A stretch of DNA of 64,000 bases from positions 40,423,570 to 40,487,569 of the forward strand of contig CM046294.1 in NCBI GenBank assembly GCA_025267735.1, given 5' to 3'. Below the pieces are notes generated by a model. The model made no database searches and was not told the origin of the DNA. It was given only the letters and a program-made list of their open reading frames with translations. This document shows, in pieces, positions 54,796 to 64,000 of the stretch. The position numbers were made by a program, and so were the translations under genes. The first letter of the stretch is position 1. Each line of letters starts with the position of its first letter. The stretch is from Mactra quadrangularis. Its lineage: Eukaryota > Mollusca > Bivalvia > Venerida > Mactridae.

Positions 54796-57164
54796 ACATT
54801 CAATCAAACATTCCAACTAACCAACAAGTGAAAATGCTAATGTTGTTGCATTATAAAGAATTTAGATTTTAGTGTGTTCAATCTTGATGCAAATGCTTCT
54901 CTTTAAATCTAACATTTAAACTAAGAGAACTACCTATGCTTCATGTGGTTTACTTGAATTTATTGCATTTGAGTTGTGGTTTAGCCACACAAATATATTT
55001 CTATTTAAATATTTATTCGTTATTTCCATGTTGGGCCATACGAACATTTAGCTAAGCAGACAAATAACCTGCTAGTGGTTGATTGTCTGCACTATTTAAA
55101 TTTAACAGTATTAGATAAATGCGCTAAACTTCAGCGCTTTCAGCGCTTTGATTTAAAAAATGGTTGGTTTTAACGGCGCACAAAAAGAAAGCTTATAACG
55201 CGCAATTTAAAAATGATCAATAAATATCTGAAAAATGGTTTATATTATACATGCGCGGTTTTCAGTCTTTATAGTGTAGTTAATGACATTTATATTAAAT
55301 CTATGCCTTAAGCAAAATAATTTCATAAAAGCGATGGAACCATTCAAAGCACCAGACAGTTATTATATTGCACTTATGTAAAATTGTAATATTATGTCTA
55401 CCAAAATATCTGAAAAAATTAAATGATTTAGTAATTTGGTTCGCAAGTGCACACAATCTAAAAAGTTAAAAAAATAAATTTATACCTTATTTATCCTGTA
55501 AGATTATTCAATATCTTATTTGTCTGCAATCTTTTATAGGCTTGCTAACTTGTTAAGATACTGTTTATACTATTTACCGAGACAAATATAAAACATATAA
55601 AATAAAACATATTCGCACACTTAAATAACAATTGAAACCAATACAGTTTTTTATTTAAGTTTAAATCTCTAAATTATTATGTGCGTACTAAACTTCCTGG
55701 TCATTGTTCAGGTGAATTTAAAGGTGTTTATAAAAGGCGAAGGCCAATACATGAATAAGTGTTGCAGTGCTTGTTTGTTTATCCCTTAGTTGATTCATCT
55801 AAATGCGTTGTAAATTTCCTTGTCAAAAACACCACACAAACTACCACGAAATATGTTCAACTAATATTTGAAGAAACTTGAAAACGGATTCTGAAGTCCA
55901 TAACTAGTTTGTGTCCTCTGAAATTATTGATATTGATGTAGATATGCTTATATAGATAATATTGTTTACTTAAAAACATTTTCTTTTGTTTTAAAAGACC
56001 ACCCGGACATATCATGTTCGAGGTTCACTACTTATTATCTTGACTTAGATAGCGCAAATTTAATGTGTTACATACACTTTATAGAAATAGAAAAATAGTA
56101 TGCATTTTTAGACCCAAACAATGTCTAGAGCATATTTCATTCATTCAATTGTTTAATTGTCATTCTTGAATTTCTTTTGTATTGAAGGTTTACTGTTAAA
56201 GTGTGTAAATCGAAAAAGTAAACGACTAAATAATGAAGTACATAAATAATAGGTTACACCACTATTTGTCTAAATATTACATTACGTATTACACTTCTAA
56301 CCTAATATGAGCTTTAACCCATCGTTAGTTTTTATGATTGCTTTTATTTAATCGTCTGACCTGTGACCATGTTGTTTTTTTATGTAATTCAAACCTAAAT
56401 TACAATCAAATAACTTTAAAAACTTCTTATATTAACCCATTGTACAATATCAAATGGCGCATTATATTTTGAAAGGAGAAATTTGCATTCCAGACATAAG
56501 AAACACATTATTATAACCATCTTTTGGAAAATGCCTTCATTCTTTTGTTTCTGGCTTCTATTGAAAATATTATGTTTACAGTACAGATTCAGTCTCTTCC
56601 AAGTTTATTCTGGTATATCAAGTTAACTTAATAAGGTAAGGAAAAACAAAACAAAAAATCAAAGTGAGGTTTAGAGCATGATCCCTTAAATTACAGTCAA
56701 CCCATCCCAGAGCACAATTTCAGCTTGCAAGTATCAAAAGATACCACAGTGCCTGTCGCGATTTGTATTTACCAAACTTAGTTTGTACATTTGTATTATT
56801 TCAACCTCGAATTAGGTCGATTATGTACGAGAATTTACTGTTTACCCTAATCGTCCATTTTCTATTTTAGATTATTGAAATTGATTAACTATGAGTCATG
56901 TCGGTGACAAAAGTTAGGTCACTATATTAATCTTAAAAGAACTATAATAAACTTATAATATACTTGGTCTTATTACATTCAATAATGGAAATAAGCGTTT
57001 GTACATCGGGAAGTTAAATCATTCTTTTCAAATCAGGTGAACATTCTTAAAATACTCTTTCGTCTCTAAAGTAATGCGTAAATGGCAGTTGTATACCGGA
57101 AGATAAAATGAGTTTTTTCTTACTCATAAACAAAAGGTTCAACTATTTGATTACAATGCTTCTT
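54796..57164. other. AT-rich intergenic DNA
   Basis: No gene, RNA or clear repeat recognised. Confidence 0.45.
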
Positions 57165-57435
57165 ATTAACATGATGTAGACTATACGGTGAGGGTTTTGT
57201 TCATTTTATTTTAACTATTAACGTACAAATGAAAAAATATTGTTTCAAAATGTAAAACTGTTCGACATCTACGTCGATTTAACTGCGGATTATTCTGTTA
57301 AATAGGTAAAGTTCTTCATTTTTGGATTCGGTTTTCACAATTCAGTAAACAGTGTCTATGTTTTTTCTCTTGTCTACCACTGTATAAGGACCGATAAAAT
57401 GGTTTGTGCTTAGTACTATGATAAAAGTTGTGCGA
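57165..57435 (+). repeat. Dispersed repeat F, copy 1
   Basis: Aligns directly with 62862-63155: 'gtagactatacggtgagggtt' and 'gtagattatacgttgagggtt', 'ggattatt', 'tggtttgtgcttagta'. Confidence 0.6.
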
Positions 57436-59714
57436 AGATTCCTAGGCATTCCTGGTAGAGGACGACTAACAGTGCAGCATCACTGGATAGTTTTCCATCG
57501 GAAAACATTAATTACACACTAGTATGTACCGATAATTCTGTTTATTTTTTTCGCGCACGTGAGAGAAAGATCAAACAGAAATATCAGAAAACATTATTTT
57601 GGAGGCAGTTCAAAAAGTCATAAATGTGTTATATGTTTATTTTCATTTATCAATCAAGGAACATTGTCACGTTATTGATATTTAAGTATAAGATATTAAA
57701 ACTGTTGAATAAAACGATTATCAATATATTGATTTAATTTAAATGAATAACAAAATGTTTTACGTCTAAATATTGTCATTATGTTTTCATGTTTATTTAA
57801 TCGTCATATTTTGTAAAGACGCTATAATAGCCTAACACTAAAATGAGAAGATAAGGCAGATTTACACTTGAATGCAAAACTTATTTCTTTTGAAAGAGGA
57901 TACTAATATGATATCTGCATTTAAAATATGCATACGTAAATGCAATATTCATTTGAATAGGGGCCAAATTTATGTTGAAGGTTGTTACTGTATTCTACGA
58001 AACATACACGGATAACATAAGCCTTATCAATGTAAAATATTCAGTTCGATGTTTAAATAAATCCTTTTTAAGAAGGAATATCATAGGAATGAAATATGAT
58101 TAAATATTTTGATACAAAGAGTAACGAGATTATTGAAGTTGTGCAGAATCAACGATATTATAATGTGGAAAACATGTTTATATGTAAGCTAATACATGTA
58201 TTATTCTCGTATCATTATGGACACATATATAAAAAACAATAAACACAAATGGTACCCTCTGTTAAATGTACAAAAACAAAATGTTGTTAAGGCTGCATAT
58301 CCAAATTAATAAACGGCAAATCACTTAACATCGTTTTAATGTCGATGCAAAGGACTGGGTGGTTTAAATATCACTGGTTTTTATCAAGCTGTAGGCATCG
58401 GATTGTTAGGAATAACTAAAAACACATATGTGTGCAACATTTTGTTCATTGTATATGTCAATTTACTTTTAAAGACAATAACACAACAGTTTCATGCGTT
58501 TTTAAGGTTTTTTTGTTATGCTTGCACGGCCATATTACCAGACGTATAAAACCAGGACAATGTTGTTGTTTGAATGAAGCACACTTTGTTTCATGTCTCT
58601 AAATTGACCTAATCAGGGTATCAAATGGTGTATTCAAACAGATACATTTGTACCTGGTTTTTAAACCAGGGTACACCGTTTAGCATATCAAGTTTAACGT
58701 TTGTCTTAAATCACTTTTATCAATCAAACTAAATTTTTATTGATTGTATAGTTTAGTCTAATATATTTATTTTGTTTAATATGTACCATATGAATTGGTT
58801 TTGTGCGTACCATTAATGGCAGTGACTGACTGACTGTTATTCGTAAAAACATGTATTACTTAGTCATGATGTTTTGTTTAAACTATAAGAGTATTGACAA
58901 AAATACAAGTACTGATATTATAAAACCATTATTAACTGTATAGATCACGTGATAATTTGTCATTTGATACAAAGAAACCGATTCCTGAAGCAATCTTAAG
59001 CTAATTACTAACCTTACTCACTAATTGTTTCAAGACGTAAATACAAAATAAAGTGTTGTTTTAATATTGTTGCTGATATATATATATGATACCCAGCTAC
59101 TAGGTTATCATTTGATTATAAACCAACTGCATCAATTGTGCGTTGTCCTATAAAATGCAAAACTAAACCTACCAAAGAATCTAGACATGGCAAATCGTAT
59201 GTATATCTAAACCCGTATAATCTTATAACTAGAGCGTCTAATGATTGTTTTAATATTCCCTATTTTTATAATTGTATGTACTTTTTATCAACATAAATTG
59301 CGTTTTAAACTATAACTGGCATCATTATATTGTCAATGGTACTTATGAAATGTAAAACATTATAATACATAAATGGACAGTAAGTTGTTTAATCATTGCT
59401 ACATTAAAAGTTTACTAGTAGTGGGTCAATTGTTACAAAAATGACAAATTCTTGAGCGAATCAATAGTTTTCGTTAATTATGTTAACATGATTATATTTC
59501 AACGAAGAGCAATATAGAATGAAGAACTTGAAGTTATTAACGATGTTCTTGTGCTTTAACATAGATAGTTTTACCAGAACTTATTGAGAATTTATATGTT
59601 TTTTTCTTATTTTCTCTCTTTACTTTGTCTTACTCTATCATTTCTTCAAAGTTTGCTTAGAGTGATCTCCCTTTATAAACAAAATAGCAGTCGACCTTAA
59701 ACAGCACTGTAAAA
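57436..59714. other. AT-rich intergenic DNA with one small palindrome
   Basis: 'tgtacctggtttttaaaccagggtaca' near 58650-58676 is a small palindrome. Nothing else recognised. Confidence 0.4.
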
Positions 59715-60715
59715 TTGTCAGCTTTTGAAAAAAGAAAAAAAAAAGATCTTGTGTTATACAACGAAGGTATAACATCTGCACAAAATCTATCAGAAAGAAC
59801 AGACATTCCTCTGTCAACTGTGTACAAGATTGTAAGAAATATCCAGAATGGCAAAAGTATTGAACAAAAGAAGGGGGCAGGTAGGTCTAAAAGTTAACAG
59901 TTGTTGACAGGAGAAGGTTGGGAATCATTGTATTTAAAGGCAGACGCATGAGTATTTTGAACATGTGAACTGAATTGATTCGTAGAGGAACTGTTACTGT
60001 CTCTAAGGAGACCATTAGATGTCAACTCCAATCAATGGACTGGCATAAATATAAAGTAATTCCTTCGCCGTTATTGAAACCTGAACATAAAAAACGTCGT
60101 TTGAACTGGTGTTCGGAGCATGTAAACTTCAACTGGCAGAACGTTATTTTCTTTGATGAAAGTTCACTATGGTTATACCCTAACTGTATTAAGATATGGG
60201 CAAAATGTGCGAGGAACCTACTTACCAGCAACCTTAATACAGTGAGAAGTTTCATGTGTGGGGTGGGGTATCCTTACTTGGGTTTACACCACTCTGTGTT
60301 GTTTGGTGTGAATCTGACCAGCGGACGGTACACAAATATTCTGGAAGGACATCTGATTCCTACTGCAGAAGTTTTGTATGGAAATGATTGGATTTGACAG
60401 CAAGACAATGACCCAAAGCACACAGCCAGGCATACCCAGAAGTGGTTCCAGGAACAAAATATCAATGTTTATGACTTGCCCAGCTACAGTCCTGACATTA
60501 AACCAATTGAAAACATCTGGGGATGTATGAAGGAGAGTATTAACCAAACGACAAATATACATGATATGAAAGCAGAGGTGATCAGATATTGGGACAATAT
60601 GAGCTATGATTTTCTGACTTCTTTGTTAAATAGCATGCCACGACGAATTGAAGTTTGCATATAAGCCAAGGGAGACCTTACAAAATATTGGAAACTGTAT
60701 GATTTTGAAGCTTAA
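59715..60715 (+). pseudogene. Tc1-like transposase, inactivated
   Basis: DD34E transposase that would cut and paste its own DNA. N-terminal helix-turn-helix (LSERTDIPLSTVYKIVRNIQ), the GRSK(L)-type linker, then the catalytic core: FFDESSLWLY (first D), QQDNDPKHTARH (second D) and SYSPDIKPIENIWG (E). The C-terminus is SMPRRIEVCI followed by AKGDLTKYW. Lesions: a frameshift near 59888-59890, an in-frame TGA near 59966, TGA at 60395-60397 just before the second catalytic Asp, and TAA at 60662-60664. The frame then closes at 60713-60715. No ATG is seen at the N-terminus (the frame opens with TTG). Terminal inverted repeats were not identified. Confidence 0.88.
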
Positions 60716-61394
60716 GGTTAGTGCTATTAAGTTTGAATTTCTGTGTTTAATTTCATTTCTTTTGAATATTTCTTATTCTCAATAATTTCAGGTCAAACTG
60801 TACGTATCGGTTTACTACAAATGTTAATACAAACTGAAGGTAATAGGTAAACACGACATACATTTAACAGATATTCGTAGAATATCAATCCTCTAGTGCT
60901 TTTACCGAGTAATTAAAGTCTCCACCAAAAAGATGGTTTTAAATGCAATTAATGTCTAGTGACAGTGTCACAGTGTGTCTAGTCGATAAGACAGAAAGCT
61001 GCCGGGACAGAGCAAATATCACAAGCAAATTTACACCTAAATGACCAACAGATAAGCTGTATCACCGTACAAAGATGCAACATCTATGCACAATGAAAGA
61101 AAAGAACATGTTCAAAAAGTAAACAAGAAAAAGCATTGGTGCAGAGCAACTATATCAACAAAACACGCAAGCAATACAGTCAATTTTAATCTCTTTTTTA
61201 TTTAACTCGTCAGTTAAGAACATAATCGTTCTATATTTAACTCGTCAGTTAAGCGGTCAGTATTTTAGGAGAACCCTTAATAATCGAATGATAGGCTATT
61301 ATGTCTGACGAAAAGGTCCCAGATTTTGCAGTTGCCCTTTCACAAGTCTGATTTCATTTGATAAGGGGCGTCGCGCTTCGTCGCGGACGCTAAT
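60716..61394. other. Intergenic
   Basis: A 20-bp phrase 'atatttaactcgtcagttaa' is repeated at about 61199 and 61233. No gene seen. Confidence 0.4.
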
Positions 61395-62000
61395 CATGGC
61401 AATGTACGACGTACATGTACTAACCAGGTCAAAACTTATTTTTTTTACTAAATTTAACGCCGTTTAAACACAATTTATGTCATTTTACGGTGTCCAGCGC
61501 ACCTAACCTAGCTTTCCTGGACCATTGTCTATAACAAGTACTCACCTACCATTCCACAAGGCCTGAAACTTCTCCATTATATCTAATCAATGGAGTAAAA
61601 TTGACATTATTAACAAATTTACATGGAAGGTTATAACCTCTCCGGGTGGGATTCGAACCGCACCCCCTCGGGGACGATATTCTATATCCCGGCGCGCTAT
61701 GAACTGTTCCATCGACCCGGGTTGTCAAAACTTATAACAAGTAGTTTAACCATATTTAACATTGTTAATTAGAATAAATAAGGATTATCCCATAAAGAGT
61801 ATTTTGAATAAGAGTCACATTCCAACACTGAATGTCATACTCACGAATATTTGTCGTCTTCGCTATAAAGCCATACCTACAGGAGCGTACCATGTTTATG
61901 ATTATATAATAGTTTAAAGTAGAAATGAGTTGCATACAACAACAACATTAATTATACATCGCAGTAAATAGTCCATATAACCCTGACTAGTACGCAGTAC
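61395..62000 (+). repeat. Dispersed repeat D, copy 2, split by a SINE
   Basis: Outer parts (61395-61439 and 61724-62000) align with 31690-32130. Confidence 0.5.
61440..61723 (-). mobile_element. Young tRNA-derived SINE with 12-bp target duplication
   Basis: Same family as 33373-33665, with box B 'ggttcgaatccc' on the minus strand and a poly-A-like end (plus-strand T run). Flanked by GTCAAAACTTAT at 61428-61439 and 61724-61735. Confidence 0.85.
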
Positions 62001-62861
62001 GACATGTAGTAACCAGTAACTTTACATTGAATTTAGGTATTACAATGTTTAAAAAATACAACGATAAAAAATATCGTCACTACATAATAACATATTTATT
62101 ACAAAAAGCTGTTTGTCGCCGCTGATGAAAAATAAGATATGAGGGTACATCAAACAATTGAACAGGAAATTTAAAATGAGAATATTTTTACATAGGGAAG
62201 AAACGTTATAGTGTAAACAAATAGTAAAATAGCTTTTTAAGTCAGTGGTTATATGATTACAATCTTGAGCGTGTACATGATTTAATCATTCGTTAAAATG
62301 TTTGCATTAAATTATTGGATTTAAGCATTGATCCTAACAAGCAATCTAGCAGCATAATTAAGGTATGAATAGATTTATTTTACAAAATTTTGAAATCGTC
62401 TGTTTTTTCTAAATTTGTCAAAATGTTATCATTATGTACGGTTCAAATTTACTGCATATATTCTTTACAAAAATATATATAAGAATATTGTCTCCGTTTG
62501 GCAAATATGATATGCAGAATATCCTGAATAATCCCGATAGTTTGATGAATTTGATTAGTTATTATATAACATTATTATATATTATTATACGTAACCTAGT
62601 TTTTGAAATGATATTATAATTTCTTTATTTCTTATTTAAATTTGATAAACTAAGTGTTGTATAAAGTCTATAAAGGTATAAATCTAACTCGCTTTTGCAG
62701 AAAAAATGAAAAATTAAAAAATGTGTCTCAATGTTCAATTTTAAACAGCTTAATGACTCAGCGTAAAAAAGTGATTAAATGTTCAACATTTTCCGGATTG
62801 CATTTTAGATGTTCTACATTCTACCGCTTAATCAATGCTTGAATATTCCATTTGGCGTTTC
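62001..62861. other. AT-rich intergenic DNA
   Basis: Nothing recognised. Confidence 0.4.
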
Positions 62862-63155
62862 TTAACATGAAGTAGATTATACGTTGAGGGTTTTTTTATT
62901 TTAACTATCAACGTTCAATTAAATATTGATTTCAAACTGTAAAAATTGCTCGACATTAACAAACTTGTCGGTTTAAATGTGGATTATTCAGTGAAAAATT
63001 TATAGGTCTGCATTTTTTTTTGTATTCGGTGTACAAAGTCAGTTAACAATGTATATGATTATGGCCATAATAGTCAATAATGACTGATAGCCTCTGTATC
63101 AAGACAGGAAGTTGTCAGCTACTAAAGTGGTTTGTGCTTAGTATTACGTTAAGAG
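62862..63155 (+). repeat. Dispersed repeat F, copy 2
   Basis: Direct counterpart of 57165-57435 with about 30-60 bp of extra sequence near 63045-63110. Confidence 0.6.
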
Positions 63156-64000
63156 GCTGTCCACGAAAAATCAGGCAGGGTACATTAAAAATGTGTTACA
63201 GTTGATTTGTCAATTTTCAGCTTCATAAACTAAGTCAAAAACATTTCCTGAAAATATTTTGGCTGTATTTTTGAAATTCAGTGAAAAAATGCTATTTTTG
63301 AAAATTTCCGACTTTTTCACTTTTGCTCTTTATTTCAATGTAAGGTGTGTTTTTATAAATGCCTGTAACTCCTGATATGACGCTTGAAAATTATAGAAAT
63401 CATATAATTACATTAATAGACAGGTCAAATTTTAATCATAACGAGAAAAAAGGATGGAACACTCTTTCAATAAATTGTAATTACGTAAATCGTTATACTA
63501 TTTTTTTCAACTTTTGATCAAAGGGAGGCAACTCTGTCCATACTGTCATACATGTCTTTTTTGACATGTGATCCAATTTTTCATACTTTGCGTCAAAGTT
63601 ATATTTTTTTTCATTTCATTAAATTCAGATATATATTTAAAGAGAAAAAATTATATTAAATAATTATTTGAACATGTTTCTATGACAAATTGCGAAAAAA
63701 TATTTCGTCTAACAAAATTGTCATGAATTATCTTCCTTTGTTTGCATACGCCATTTGCAATTTTGCACATTGTTGATATCTGACGTTTGTTTACAACTAA
63801 AACAAGTTGTTACCGACAAAAACCGTCATCTTTTGTGTGAATTTACAAGGTAAGTAAATTTAGTTTAATTAAGATTTATTTTGCACCGGCATTTATATGT
63901 TTAGTTTCAAATCAGACGGAATTTGTGACGTAAAATTCCTTTCATTATTGTAAGAGTTTAACATGATTCAGCGACTTTTAGAAAATTGTAGGATATAATT
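63156..64000. other. AT-rich intergenic DNA at the window end
   Basis: A donor-like 'caag/gtaagt' occurs near 63848-63855, but no coding exon is attached within the window. Confidence 0.35.

Noticed and set aside
63840..63860. Donor-like site at the window end
   Set aside because: No upstream coding frame; a single consensus match is expected by chance.

Overview
The window is AT-rich nuclear DNA from a metazoan, most likely a bivalve or other mollusc. The support is spliced genes with GT-AG introns, tRNA-headed SINEs ending in 'cggcgttaaac...' followed by simple A-rich tails, non-LTR and Ty3/gypsy retrotransposons, and Tc1, hAT, pogo and TTAA-type DNA transposons. There is no bacterial, organellar or viral-genome architecture. 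The species is not identifiable from what I can see.

Host genes. One complete host gene is visible: a plus-strand immunoglobulin-superfamily (IgSF) receptor at 17095-24422, rebuilt here as ten coding exons (2211 nt, 736 aa). It has a signal peptide, two V-like Ig domains with extra cysteines, a third Ig domain, a fourth Ig-like domain without the usual cysteines, one fibronectin type III domain, a transmembrane helix and a 145-aa cytoplasmic tail with several YxxL/V motifs, one of them ITIM-like. All extracellular introns are phase 1. The left edge (1-446, minus strand) carries the first two coding exons of a clear paralogue with a 40-nt signal-peptide exon of identical length and phase. The window therefore holds a head-to-head pair from an IgSF receptor family. 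A decayed exon-9-like fragment (about 27930-27995) and a duplicated block of the gene's 3' flank (24.6-26.05 kb against 53.5-54.3 kb) suggest further duplications.

Mobile DNA. The largest element is a 9.0-kb Ty3/gypsy retrotransposon on the minus strand (39988-49016). Its gag and pol are intact, it has a tRNA-Lys-type primer-binding site and a 4-bp TTAA target duplication, and its LTR sequences look identical apart from one 189-bp indel, so it is recent. It sits inside an older dispersed repeat and itself carries a 1.18-kb hAT-like insertion with a perfect 8-bp target duplication. Other elements are a 5'-truncated LINE with one frameshift (7.5-9.66 kb), a decayed gypsy integrase (36.4-37.3 kb), two Tc1-like transposase relics (29.1 kb and 59.7-60.7 kb), a pogo-like TA-flanked element (30.08-30.98 kb), a TTAA-flanked non-autonomous element (4.47-5.54 kb) whose empty site is visible at 14.52 kb, several palindromic MITEs, a 5S-rRNA-like relic (37.74 kb) and several tRNA-derived SINEs, two with intact 12-bp target duplications.

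Layout. 0-0.45 kb: IgSF paralogue (minus). 0.45-7.5 kb: intergenic with SINE, TTAA element and microsatellite repeat. 7.5-9.66 kb: LINE. 9.7-17 kb: dense old repeats. 17.1-24.4 kb: IgSF receptor. 24.4-36 kb: AT-rich intergenic DNA with relic transposons. 36.4-50.8 kb: retrotransposon-dominated. 50.8-64 kb: AT-rich intergenic DNA with a Tc1 relic and a young SINE. Exon boundaries were inferred by eye from splice consensus, frame and domain continuity. No expression or database evidence was available.
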